From Phytomonospora sp040655735 (GTDB lineage: Bacteria > Actinomycetota > Actinomycetes > Mycobacteriales > Micromonosporaceae), in NCBI RefSeq assembly GCF_040655735.1, contig NZ_JBFAKK010000003.1:310001-374000 (forward strand): DNA of 64,000 bases, written 5' to 3'. The first letter of the stretch is position 1. Each line of letters begins with the position of its first letter. Positions 46,215 through 53,968 of this stretch are shown here, piece after piece. Below the pieces are notes generated by a model. That model had not been told where the DNA came from. It saw nothing but the letters and a program-made list of their open reading frames with translations, and did not search any database. The position numbers and the translations under genes were made by a program.

Positions 46215-46305
46215 GGGGTGCTCCCTACCCCTGCTCCCGGGGTGCTCCCGCACTGCTCCCGTAGCACCCCGGGAGCAGGTAGGAAGCAGCCCCAGGGAGC
46301 ACCCC
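46215..46305. repeat. Nested inverted repeats after the transfer gene, candidate clt locus
   Basis: Outer arms GGGGTGCTCCC (46215-46225) and its complement (46295-46305) enclose inner 16-base arms, CTGCTCCCGGGGTGCT (46231-46246) and complement (46263-46278). GCTCCC occurs four times and GGGAGC twice within 90 bp. TraB-type transfer needs a cis locus (clt) made of short repeats next to the gene; this is the obvious candidate. A terminator-only role is the alternative, but the nested, repeated layout goes beyond that. Confidence 0.5.
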
Positions 46306-46377
46306 GAAACCAGTTCTCACCTGCGCGGTAGCAGTCCGCACCGCGAAAACACCCAACACCATGTCTGGAGACCCGCT

Positions 46378-46803
46378 GTGCCAAAAACGCCCCACACGAC
46401 CCCGCTCGTGTTCGACCCCGCCATGATGTTCCACCCCGCATCGCTGCGCTTCGGCTACCTCGCCCGGCAGTGGCCCGGCGACGCCTTCCCGGTCTGGCGC
46501 TGTGTCCACCGCGCCTTCCTCGACACCGCCCGCGGCGTCGCCGCGTTTGGTACCCCGATCGAGCATCACGCCCTCGTCGACGCCTGCGCCTACGCGCTCA
46601 TGGACTACCTGACCTTCGCCGACCTCGCCCCGCGCGGCTGGGCCGATTCGGTCGAACCCACCTGGCAGCACCTCGGCCACGCCCTCCACGTCTGGCGCAT
46701 GCCCGACCGGCTCCTCAAACACCAGATCATCACCGACGTCCAGGCGCTCATGACCAACGCCGCCGCCCACATCCGCAACGCGCGTCGGGAAGGAAGCGGC
46801 TGA
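46378..46803 (+). CDS. Hypothetical AICE protein
   Basis: A 141-residue helical protein with histidines and aromatic residues (GYLARQWPGDAFPVWRCVHRAFLDTARGV) and no recognised domain. It starts with GTG 46378 and overlaps the next gene as TGATG. It opens the replication half of the element. Confidence 0.5.
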   Translation: MPKTPHTTPLVFDPAMMFHPASLRFGYLARQWPGDAFPVWRCVHRAFLDTARGVAAFGTPIEHHALVDACAYALMDYLTFADLAPRGWADSVEPTWQHLGHALHVWRMPDRLLKHQIITDVQALMTNAAAHIRNARREGSG

Positions 46804-47105
46804 TGTACGTCATCGACCGCACCATCACCGTCGTCATCTGCTGCGACACGTGCGGCCAGGACTGGGAAGGCACCCGCACCGAACCACTCACCCTCAGCCC
46901 CGACGACGCCGCCGGCGAGCCCTGGCGCGACCAACTCACCGGCGACGGCTGGACGCTCATCGACGGATGGGAGCTGACCGAAGCCATCACCTGCACTCGC
47001 GTTCTCTGCCGCGAATGCGCCGCCGGCCGAACCCCCGACATCTGCTGTCGACACTGCGGAACCGTCCTGACCCGTTCCGACTCCAGCGAGGAAGGAAGCG
47101 CCTGA
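46803..47105 (+). CDS. Zinc-ribbon-like AICE protein
   Basis: A 100-residue protein with three C-x2-C pairs (CDTCGQDW, CRECAAG, CCRHCGTV), a small zinc-ribbon-type protein. It starts at an ATG overlapping the previous stop, and its own stop overlaps the next ATG. Function unknown. Confidence 0.5.
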   Translation: MYVIDRTITVVICCDTCGQDWEGTRTEPLTLSPDDAAGEPWRDQLTGDGWTLIDGWELTEAITCTRVLCRECAAGRTPDICCRHCGTVLTRSDSSEEGSA

Positions 47106-47317
47106 TGAAACCCGAAGACGCCCAGATCCAAGCGACCGAGGAAGCCGCCTACGCCGGCGTCTGCCGCGAAGTCAGCACCGGCTTGCGCTGCCGATTCTGC
47201 TGGGAAGCCGCCTGCGACTGCTGCCCCGGCTGCGGCATCGCCCCCTCTTACGACGGCGTAGAGGACTGCGTCTGCGACGACTTCACCGACTGGCCCGAAG
47301 GAGACGACGATGTCTGA
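47105..47317 (+). CDS. Small cysteine-rich AICE protein
   Basis: A 70-residue protein with clustered cysteines (CRFCWEAACDCCPGCG, CVCDDF). It starts at ATG 47105 (TGATG overlap) and overlaps the prim-pol gene by 8 bp. A zinc-binding role is likely; nothing more can be said. Confidence 0.45.
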   Translation: MKPEDAQIQATEEAAYAGVCREVSTGLRCRFCWEAACDCCPGCGIAPSYDGVEDCVCDDFTDWPEGDDDV

Positions 47318-48212
47318 CCACCTCGCTGCCGCCCTCGCCGCCGCCGAACGCGGCTGGCACGTCTTCCCACTTAAGCCCGGAGAGAAGCGCCCGGCCGTGC
47401 GCGACTGGGAGAACCGCGCCACCATCGACGCCGCCCGGATCGAACGGTGCTGGAAGGCCGGACCGTTCGGCGTCGGCATCGCCTGCGGCCCCTCGCGCCT
47501 GATCGTGGTCGACCTCGACCGGCCCAAGCCCGGATTCGAGTGGCCGCCGGCGTGGTCGATGGTCGGTGTCTTCGACGGCGCCGACGTGCTGTGCGTGCTC
47601 GCCGAGCGCGCCGGACAGGCCGTGCCGCTCGACACTCACACGACACGAACCGCCTCCGGCGGTACTCACCTCTACTTCCAGGCGCCTGCCGGCGCGGACC
47701 TCCGCAACACCTCCGGCGACAAGGGACAGGGGCTCGGGCCGCTCATCGACACCCGCGCGAACGGCGGCTACGTCGTCGCCGCCGGAACGATCCTCGCCGA
47801 CGGCAGCACCTACACGACCGTCTACGACCGGGATCCGGCGCCGCTTCCCGCCTGGCTGGTCACGGCGCTGACTCCCGCACCGCCTCCGCTGCCCCCGCCG
47901 CCAGTGCAGCTCAAGCCGGGCACCGGGGACCGCAAGGAGCGCTACATCGCTGCGGTCATCGCCCGCCAGGTCGAGGTGATCCGGCAGGCCGCCCGCGACA
48001 AGACCGGCCGCAACAACGCACTGTTCATGTCCGCGCAGAACCTCGGGCAACTGGTCGCCGGTGGGGTCATGGCTGAAACACGCGCGGCTGCGGAGCTGGA
48101 GCGCGCCGCGGTCGCCGTCGGCCTGCCCGTCATCGCCAGCCGCAAAACCATCGCGTCCGGACTGCGTGCCGGCGCGAAGCGGCCCCGCACCTTCGCGGAG
48201 GTGAGTGGGTGA
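47310..48212 (+). CDS. Bifunctional DNA primase/polymerase (prim-pol)
   Basis: A 300-residue replication protein. The prim-pol domain occupies about residues 5-190: GWHVFPLKPGEKRP, FGVGIACGPSRLIVVDLDRP (metal-site aspartates), HTTRTASGGTHLYFQAP, and IDTRANGGYVVAAGTIL. A proline-rich linker and a helical C-terminal part follow. In AICEs this enzyme primes replication of the excised circle. It is followed by an orphan methyltransferase and a DUF3987 protein, with an iteron-like array at 50,353-50,579. Confidence 0.88.
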   Translation: MSDHLAAALAAAERGWHVFPLKPGEKRPAVRDWENRATIDAARIERCWKAGPFGVGIACGPSRLIVVDLDRPKPGFEWPPAWSMVGVFDGADVLCVLAERAGQAVPLDTHTTRTASGGTHLYFQAPAGADLRNTSGDKGQGLGPLIDTRANGGYVVAAGTILADGSTYTTVYDRDPAPLPAWLVTALTPAPPPLPPPPVQLKPGTGDRKERYIAAVIARQVEVIRQAARDKTGRNNALFMSAQNLGQLVAGGVMAETRAAAELERAAVAVGLPVIASRKTIASGLRAGAKRPRTFAEVSG

Positions 48213-48859
48213 TGCCGCGTTTGCTTGACCTCTACTGCGGGCAGGGCGGAGCATCCGCCGGTTATGCCGCAGCCGGGTGGGACGTCACCGGGGTGGACCT
48301 GTTCGCCCAGCCCCGCTACCCCTTCACCTTCGTGCAAGGCGATGCCCTCGAATACCTCGCCGCACACGGGTCTGAGTACGACGCGATCACCGGAGGCCCG
48401 CCCTGCCAGGCCTTCACCAAGGCGTGGCGGATCCAGCAACGCAAGCACCCGCGGCTGATCGCTCCGACCCGCGACCTCATGACCGCCACCGGGCGCCCGT
48501 GGGTCATCGAAAACGTGGAAGAGGCACGCACAGAGCTTCGCCATCCGGTGCTGTTGTGCGGAGCCATGTTCGGGCTGCGCACCTACCGTCACAGGCTCTT
48601 CGAAACCGGCGGCGGGTTCACCCTCACCCCGCCAGGACACCCGGTGCACCTGGCGCCGCTGGCCAAGATGGGCCGCCCCCGCAAACCCGGCGAGTTCGCC
48701 CACTACGTCGGCAACTTCCCCGGCGTAGCCGACGCCCGCGCCGACATGGGCATGCCCTGGGCCAACCGCGACGGCATCCGCGAAGCCATCCCCGTCCCCT
48801 ACGCCAAGACCATCGGAACCCAACTCCTCAACAGCATCCGCATGGAGGTGACGACATGA
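48212..48859 (+). CDS. Orphan phage-type DNA cytosine methyltransferase
   Basis: A 215-residue compact C5 methyltransferase: LLDLYCGQGGASAGYAAAGWDVTGVD (SAM site), GGPPCQAFTKA (catalytic Cys), VIENVEEAR, and RLFETGG. It lacks a long target-recognition domain, like phage methyltransferases. ATG 48212 overlaps the prim-pol stop (TGATG); a GTG at 48209 is one codon longer. It may protect the element from host restriction. Confidence 0.85.
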   Translation: MPRLLDLYCGQGGASAGYAAAGWDVTGVDLFAQPRYPFTFVQGDALEYLAAHGSEYDAITGGPPCQAFTKAWRIQQRKHPRLIAPTRDLMTATGRPWVIENVEEARTELRHPVLLCGAMFGLRTYRHRLFETGGGFTLTPPGHPVHLAPLAKMGRPRKPGEFAHYVGNFPGVADARADMGMPWANRDGIREAIPVPYAKTIGTQLLNSIRMEVTT

Positions 48860-50469
48860 CCGAATACGACTGGACCGGCATCCCCACGACCACCGAACCA
48901 CCGTCGGCCGCGGCGGGTTGGGACATCCCCGTTCCGCTGTCGGGTCCGCCGCCGTGCCCACCGTTGCCGACGACCGGGTTCCCTGAGTGGGTGCGCGACA
49001 TGATTGCCGCCGCGGCGCACTTCACGCAGACCGATCCGACGATGGCGACGACCGTTGCCCTGTCGGCGCTCTCGGCGTGCGCGGCCGGCCGCGTCGAAGT
49101 CGAAGCCAAGCCCGGATGGGTCGAACCGGTGTGCCTGTTCACTGCGGCGGTTGCTGCGCCCGGTGAGCGCAAGACGCCAGTCCACGGGATGTTCACGCGG
49201 CCCCTGGTGGCCGCTGAGAGGATGCTCGCCGAGCGGATCGCGCCGTTGGCCGCCGAAGCCGCGGCCATGCGCGAGATCGCCGAGCGGGCCGCGGAGAAAG
49301 CCAAGTCGGATGCGGCTCGCGCCGACAGCGACCGGCGAGACCAGCTCACCGCCGAAGCTGTTTCAGCCGCTCTTTCCGCCGCCGAGATTGCCGTACCGGT
49401 CGAACCTCGCTTGCTCACCGACGACGCCACGCCCGAAGCACTTACCGGGCTCATGGCCGCTAACGGTGGGCGCCTGGCGGTCATCTCCGACGAAGGCGGA
49501 ATCGTCGACGTCATCTCCGGCCGGTACTCCGCGGCACCGAACCTCGACCCCTACCTGAAAGGACACGCCGGTTCCCCGATGCGCGTCGACCGCCGCGGGC
49601 GCGACACGGAATACATCGACAAGCCCGCGCTGACCGTGGGCGTGATGATTCAGCCGTCGGTGCTGCGCGCCCTCGGCGGGAACGCTGACCTGACCGGCAA
49701 AGGGCTCGTGGCGCGGTTCGTCATCACCATGCCCGCGTCCTATGCCGGATGGCGTGACCCCGAAGCCGCCCCGGTGCCCGAAGCCGTCGCCGACACCTAT
49801 ACCCGGCGCATGACCGCTCTGGCGATGCACTTCGCAGAGCAGTCCGACGCGGTGACGCTAACGCTGGCACCCGACGCGCAGGCCGTGCGCGCCGAGTGGG
49901 CACAGCAGGTCGAGGTACGGCTACGGCCCGGCGGTGACCTCCGGGAGACGCCGGAGTGGTCGGCGAAGCTCGTGGGGCTCACGCTTCGGCTGGCGGCGCT
50001 GCTCCACACCGCCCGACACCTCACCCACGCCGGCGACCACCCGATCTCGGCCGAGACCATGACGGCCTCGGTGGAGCTGGGGGACACCCTGGCGCTGCAC
50101 TACCGCGCCGCGATGCACACCGCCGCCTCCGACCCCGCGACCGGCACCCTCGCCTACGTACTCGGCGTCCTCACCGACAAGGACATGAACACCTTTACCC
50201 GCCGCGAGCTCCAACGGCGAGTCCAAGCCAAGCTGCCGACCGCCGCCGTCGTCACCGAGGCGCTGAACGACCTCGCGGCCCTCGGCTGGGTTCGACCGGT
50301 GCAGGGCACGACCTACGAACTTCACCCGCAGGCCGCCGAACTCCGAAAATCCAATGACACAGTGACAAACGCGCTTGAGAGCGCCTTCTCTGCAGGTCAG
50401 AGGCCACTTGGAAGTGTCATTGACACGAATGACACCCCAATGACAGCAGTGACAAACGGCGCCCGGTGA
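48856..50469 (+). CDS. DUF3987-type replication-associated protein
   Basis: A 537-residue protein of the DUF3987/YfjI type, which sits beside prim-pol genes in AICEs and resembles a helicase-like replication partner. Visible blocks are FPEWVRDMIAAAAHFTQTDPTMATTVALSALSACAAGRVEVEAKPGW, GERKTPVHGMFTRPL, AVISDEGGIVDVISGRYS, and TGKGLVARFVITMP. The C-terminus is a winged helix (NTFTRRELQRRVQAKLPTAAVVTEALNDLAALGWVR). The last 40 codons overlap the iteron-like array. ATG 48856 overlaps the methyltransferase stop as ATGA. Confidence 0.8.
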   Translation: MTEYDWTGIPTTTEPPSAAAGWDIPVPLSGPPPCPPLPTTGFPEWVRDMIAAAAHFTQTDPTMATTVALSALSACAAGRVEVEAKPGWVEPVCLFTAAVAAPGERKTPVHGMFTRPLVAAERMLAERIAPLAAEAAAMREIAERAAEKAKSDAARADSDRRDQLTAEAVSAALSAAEIAVPVEPRLLTDDATPEALTGLMAANGGRLAVISDEGGIVDVISGRYSAAPNLDPYLKGHAGSPMRVDRRGRDTEYIDKPALTVGVMIQPSVLRALGGNADLTGKGLVARFVITMPASYAGWRDPEAAPVPEAVADTYTRRMTALAMHFAEQSDAVTLTLAPDAQAVRAEWAQQVEVRLRPGGDLRETPEWSAKLVGLTLRLAALLHTARHLTHAGDHPISAETMTASVELGDTLALHYRAAMHTAASDPATGTLAYVLGVLTDKDMNTFTRRELQRRVQAKLPTAAVVTEALNDLAALGWVRPVQGTTYELHPQAAELRKSNDTVTNALESAFSAGQRPLGSVIDTNDTPMTAVTNGAR

Positions 50470-50579
50470 CCCGGAAGTGTCATCGGTGTCATCACCGTGT
50501 CATTGCCGTCAATGACACTCGCAGACCCGCCTTGACCAGCGGAAACACCCGCCGATCAAGCGATTGTCACGGTGTCATT
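50353..50579. repeat. Iteron-like array, candidate AICE replication origin
   Basis: The 8-base motif AATGACAC or its complement GTGTCATT (with 1-base variants) occurs nine times in 227 bp: 50353, 50414, 50428, 50439, 50477, 50486, 50497, 50511 and 50572. A 13-base palindrome with core GTGTCAtTGACAC lies at 50414-50426. It starts in the end of the DUF3987 gene and extends into the intergenic space. Such clustered direct and inverted repeats behind prim-pol genes are typical origins. Beyond 50,580 to 50,909 I see only the excisionase ribosome site. Confidence 0.65.
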
Positions 50580-50909
50580 GCCAAATCGGCCTCCGGCGCT
50601 GCGGCAGGGTCTCCGGCCACGGCCGCCGCCGCCCGAACCACCGTGATCCACAGTCGACAGAAGCCCTACAGAATACCCGATTTCAAGCCAGACCCTATGT
50701 GGACTATGCAAACCCACCCGATAGGGCCTGTACGGACCTCTCAACGGGTCATGCGAAACCCGCTCAGTGTGTCTCTGTCGGCACTCCGCACCGACCCTCA
50801 CACAACCGGCCTTCGTGCCGGATCGCCCGTCACGTCCAACCAAAACGCGGCCCCGGCACATGCCTGGAAGCTCACCGGGGCCGCCACTCCTGACAGGAGC
50901 ACCCACATC

Positions 50910-51131
50910 ATGCCCCGCACGACCACCGCGCCGCCTCGTACACCCAGCGTTCGGGGGTGGATGACCGTCGACGAAATCCTGACCGACCTCGGCGTCGCTC
51001 GCCGCACCTGGCAGGAATGGCGCGCCGACGGCCGCACCCCGAAGTGCCGGCGGCTGCCCAACGGGCAACTCCGCATCAGCCGCGCCGACTACAGCGCGTG
51101 GCTTGACTCGCTTCCTCAGGAGGTCGCGTGA
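50910..51131 (+). CDS. xis: Excisionase
   Basis: A 73-residue excisionase-type helix-turn-helix protein (WMTVDEILTDLGVARRTWQEWRADGRTPKCRRLPNGQLRISRADYSAWLDSL). It bends DNA at the attachment site and directs the integrase to excision. ATG 50910 has GACAGGAGC upstream. The integrase GTG overlaps its stop, so the two are co-translated. Confidence 0.85.
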   Translation: MPRTTTAPPRTPSVRGWMTVDEILTDLGVARRTWQEWRADGRTPKCRRLPNGQLRISRADYSAWLDSLPQEVA

Positions 51132-52579
51132 ACACCAGCTATGACGTGGCGATCTACGAGGTTCGCGAGCGGAAGGACAGCAAGACCAACCCGTTCAACG
51201 TCCGGTGGAGGGTCGCGGATAAGACGCGCAGCAAGGTGTTCCGGACGCTGGGCCTGGCGAAGGGCTTTCGAAACAGGTTGCAGGACGCCGCGCAGAACGG
51301 CGAGCCCTTCGACGTCCTGACCGGCCTGCCCGTCAAGCTCGCGCTGAAGGAACACGCGAGGCTCGCTGCCGCCAACGCAGTCAGCACCCACGCCCACTTC
51401 GCCGAGTACATCGACCACAAGTGGCCGGTGTCGGCCGGCAACCGCCGCAAGGCGCTGGCCGAAGTCCTCACCGACGTTACGTGCGCGCTGCTGCCCGAAC
51501 GTCCCGACCGGCCCGACGCGACGACGCTCCGGCAGGCGCTCTATCGGCACGCCTTCAACACCCGCGACCGTAGCCTGGTCGCCGCCGAATGCACCGCCGC
51601 GGCGCTGCAATGGGCCGCCGACAACGCGCCGCCCCTGACGGACCTCGCCGACCTCGCGAAGCTTCGGGCGCTGCTCGATGCCCTCAGCCGCAAGCAGGAC
51701 GGCAAGCCGGCGTCCGCGTCGTACTACTCCAAGCGCCGCCGGATCCTCTACAACATGCTGGCCTACGCCGTCGCTCGCAAACGGCTGGCTACCGTTCCGC
51801 TCGATGACCCCGAACTGAACTGGCAGAAGCCCTCCACCCTGGAAGTAGAGGACGCGATCGACCCGCGATCGGTCGGCAACGTCGACCAGGTCGAGCGGAT
51901 GCTCACCGCCGTGAGCTACGTCGGTCGCAGCCAGGGGCCGCGCTTCGTGGCGTTCTTCGCAACGGTCTACTACGCCATGGCCCGGCCCGAAGAGGTCGCC
52001 GACCTCCGCCGCGACCAATGCGAGCTACCGGCAAAGGGGTGGGGACGGCTACTGTTCGCCAGAGCCGCCGCGGCTCCCGGGGCCGCGTGGACCGACGACG
52101 GCGACGCTCACGAGGTCAGAGCGCTGAAACACAGGGGAGAGAAGGCCGTGCGCGTCGTCCCGATCCCGCCGCGGCTGGTGAGTCTGCTCAGGGATCACCT
52201 TGCGAGGTTCGGCACGGCCGGCGACGGGCGGCTGTTTCGCACCCTCAACCGCACGCGCATCCTGCCGTCCACGTACTGGCGAGTGTGGAGCGCTGCGCGC
52301 GGGTTCGGGCTCACGCCGGTCGACCGGGGTACGGCCCTGCTCAAGAGCACCTACGTGCTTCGACACTCCGGTGTTTCAGCCCGCTTGTACGCCGGGGTAC
52401 CCGACCGGCAGGTAGCCGAGTGGGCCGGCCACAGCGTGGAAGTTCTCCACCGCGTGTATTCGCGGGTGCTGGAAGGGTTCGACACGCAGTGGAACAGCAA
52501 GATGGACGGCGTGTTCGGCGGCGACGGTCCCGACGGTCCCGAAGACGAGCCGATCGAGGGGAGTGGCGAAGCCACCTAA
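51128..52579 (+). CDS. int: Tyrosine integrase
   Basis: A 483-residue site-specific recombinase. It has an N-terminal arm-binding part, a SAM-like core-binding domain (about 90-230), and a catalytic domain with YYAMARPEEVADLRRDQ (Arg I), YVLRHSGVSARLYAG (His-x-x-Arg), EWAGHS (His III) and HRVYSRV (catalytic Tyr, about 447). It catalyses integration into the 3' end of tRNA-Arg(CCG), only 134 bp downstream, and excision together with the excisionase. GTG 51128 overlaps the excisionase stop. A terminator separates it from the tRNA. Confidence 0.93.
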   Translation: MNTSYDVAIYEVRERKDSKTNPFNVRWRVADKTRSKVFRTLGLAKGFRNRLQDAAQNGEPFDVLTGLPVKLALKEHARLAAANAVSTHAHFAEYIDHKWPVSAGNRRKALAEVLTDVTCALLPERPDRPDATTLRQALYRHAFNTRDRSLVAAECTAAALQWAADNAPPLTDLADLAKLRALLDALSRKQDGKPASASYYSKRRRILYNMLAYAVARKRLATVPLDDPELNWQKPSTLEVEDAIDPRSVGNVDQVERMLTAVSYVGRSQGPRFVAFFATVYYAMARPEEVADLRRDQCELPAKGWGRLLFARAAAAPGAAWTDDGDAHEVRALKHRGEKAVRVVPIPPRLVSLLRDHLARFGTAGDGRLFRTLNRTRILPSTYWRVWSAARGFGLTPVDRGTALLKSTYVLRHSGVSARLYAGVPDRQVAEWAGHSVEVLHRVYSRVLEGFDTQWNSKMDGVFGGDGPDGPEDEPIEGSGEAT

Positions 52580-52652
52580 CTAAGTCCCGTCCACAGGTCG
52601 TCCACAGATAGCCGCTACTGACCGCCAAACCTCGCACCCACCCGCACACGCC

Positions 52653-52697
52653 AAAAACCCCGCCTGTCAGCATCACTGCTGGTCAGGCGGGGTTTTT
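52653..52697. terminator. Bidirectional terminator
   Basis: Arms AAAAACCCCGCCTG (52653-52666) and CAGGCGGGGTTTTT (52684-52697) form a 14-base stem with A and T runs on either side, a textbook bidirectional intrinsic terminator. It ends the integrase (rightward) and the tRNA-Arg (leftward). Confidence 0.85.
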
Positions 52698-52712
52698 GCT
52701 GGTCTTAGGGCT

Positions 52713-52758
52713 GTGCCCCCGGCAGGATTCGAACCTGCGCACACGCCTCCGGAGGGCG
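52713..52758. repeat. attR, 46-bp repeat within tRNA-Arg
   Basis: The right copy of the 46-bp direct repeat, identical to 33058-33103, within the intact tRNA-Arg gene. Confidence 0.93.
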
Positions 52759-52785
52759 ATGCTCTATCCCCTGAGCTACGGGGGC
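52714..52785 (-). tRNA. tRNA-Arg (CCG)
   Basis: The reverse strand folds into a 72-nt cloverleaf without encoded CCA. The acceptor stem is GCCCCCG/CGGGGGC, the D arm GCTC..GAGC, the anticodon arm TCGCC-CTCCGGA-GGCGT with anticodon CCG (reads CGG, arginine), and the T arm GCAGG-TTCGAAT-CCTGC; the discriminator base is A. The first anticodon-stem pair is a mismatch. It is the integration site of the AICE and lies upstream of argS on the other strand. Confidence 0.96.
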
Positions 52786-52808
52786 TCGGGACCAGACGAG
52801 ATTACCAG

Positions 52809-53261
52809 TCACCCGCGTGGGGCCGCCGCTGGGTATCGCGGTGCGGTCTGGGTGGTGGCGGCGGGGTGGCCGTAGTCGTCGTACTTGTCCTCCTCGGCCT
52901 TGTCGCGGAGCCAGGTGAGGGTCCAGAGGATGGCCAGTACCAGTAGCACTGTGCCGACGATGACGGCGATGGTGGCGAGTACGCGGTTGAGCTTGATGAA
53001 CCCGGTCTCGGCTTCGCGGCGGGGTGGTGTCGCGGGGGGTGCGGGGGTTGCGGGCGGGGTGGGGTCGAGGCGGGGGGCGGTGGGGGGTGGGCCGATGAGG
53101 GGGGTGCGGGCTGTGGGGATGCGGGGGATCTCGGCGGTGGGGGCCTCCAGGGAGGGGCGTGGGGGCCAGCTGCCGGGGGGTGGGGGTGAGGGGCGCGTGT
53201 GGTGGGGCGGGGGTGGGGGCCACGCGTCGGGAGGGGGCGGGGGAGGGGATGGGTAGCTCAT
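52809..53261 (-). CDS. Proline-rich single-pass membrane protein
   Basis: A 150-residue protein: an N-terminal half dominated by proline (SYPSPPPPPPDAWPPPPP..), one transmembrane segment (about residues 98-122: VLATIAVIVGTVLLVLAILWTL), and a short acidic tail. Such proteins are frequent in actinobacteria and have no known function. ATG 53261 excludes a longer arginine-rich frame. Confidence 0.6.
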   Translation of the reverse strand: MSYPSPPPPPPDAWPPPPPHHTRPSPPPPGSWPPRPSLEAPTAEIPRIPTARTPLIGPPPTAPRLDPTPPATPAPPATPPRREAETGFIKLNRVLATIAVIVGTVLLVLAILWTLTWLRDKAEEDKYDDYGHPAATTQTAPRYPAAAPRG

Positions 53262-53275
53262 GAGGGGAAGACTTC

Positions 53276-53890
53276 CTACGTCGCTGGCGCCCCGAGAGCG
53301 GTCAGCTTGTCGCGGAGGGCGGCGATTTCGCTTTGCTGCCCGTTCTTCATAACCTCTGCGAGGTGCGTCACCCGAGGATCGTCCGAACGGTCGAGTACCG
53401 CATCGGCCATGTGGACCCCTCCGAGGTGGTGCTGGATCATCAGCTGCGCGAACAGGATGTCGGAGTCCTTGCCCCTGGCGGCGTCGAGCCGCTCGATGTC
53501 CTCCGGCGACGCCATGCCCGGCATGCGGCCGTCGACCAGCGTCATCTCGCCGTCCATCCATCCCATGGCGGGTTCGGTGGTGGTGGGGTTCAGCCCCCAG
53601 TCCGACAGCCAGGTCTTCATGATCCCGATCTGCGCCTGCTGGGTCAGCCCGATGTCGTACCCGAAGCGCCGCGTGTCGGGATCCTCGCCGTTGCGGTACT
53701 CCATCATCCCCATGTTCACGGCCTGGGAGTGGTGCACGATCATGTCCCGCGCGAAGCCCGCTTCGGCCGAGTCGTCACCCGGCGACGCCGGCCGCGCGAT
53801 GGTCACCCCGATCGCCAGACCGAGGGCCAGCGCCAGCGCGACGGCGAGCCCGAGAGTGATCAGCGGACGCTGCCGCAGGTGCTGTCGCAT
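53276..53890 (-). CDS. DUF305 protein
   Basis: A 204-residue exported protein. An N-terminal hydrophobic anchor (about 10-32) is followed by a DUF305 domain with FARDMIVHHSQAVNMGMMEYR and LMIQHHLGGVHMADAVL: two H-rich helix motifs that form a four-helix ferritin-like metal-binding fold, often linked to copper. ATG 53890 has GAGGAA upstream. Periplasmic/extracellular location expected. Confidence 0.88.
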   Translation of the reverse strand: MRQHLRQRPLITLGLAVALALALGLAIGVTIARPASPGDDSAEAGFARDMIVHHSQAVNMGMMEYRNGEDPDTRRFGYDIGLTQQAQIGIMKTWLSDWGLNPTTTEPAMGWMDGEMTLVDGRMPGMASPEDIERLDAARGKDSDILFAQLMIQHHLGGVHMADAVLDRSDDPRVTHLAEVMKNGQQSEIAALRDKLTALGAPAT

Positions 53891-53968
53891 CGGTTCCTCG
53901 TGAAGTGTCGGGGCGCGCCGGGGGTTATCGCGTCGCGGCCCCGAGAATAGCGCGGATACCATGACCGG

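Larger units (their letters stand above)
33058..52758. mobile_element. Integrated AICE (actinomycete integrative and conjugative element), 19.7 kb
   Basis: The element is bounded by perfect 46-bp direct repeats (33058-33103 and 52713-52758) equal to the 3' part of tRNA-Arg(CCG). The intact tRNA gene is at the right. Inside are a tyrosine integrase and excisionase next to the right repeat, a prim-pol and a DUF3987 protein with an iteron-like array, an FtsK-like transfer protein, spread-type membrane proteins, RRQRL-type small zinc proteins and an XRE/DUF397 regulator pair: the full AICE set. No gene of this backbone looks broken, so the element may still be active. The left third carries cargo: an HNH nuclease, a HEPN/dioxygenase pair, a PP2C-like protein and an MFS transporter. 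Confidence 0.92.
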
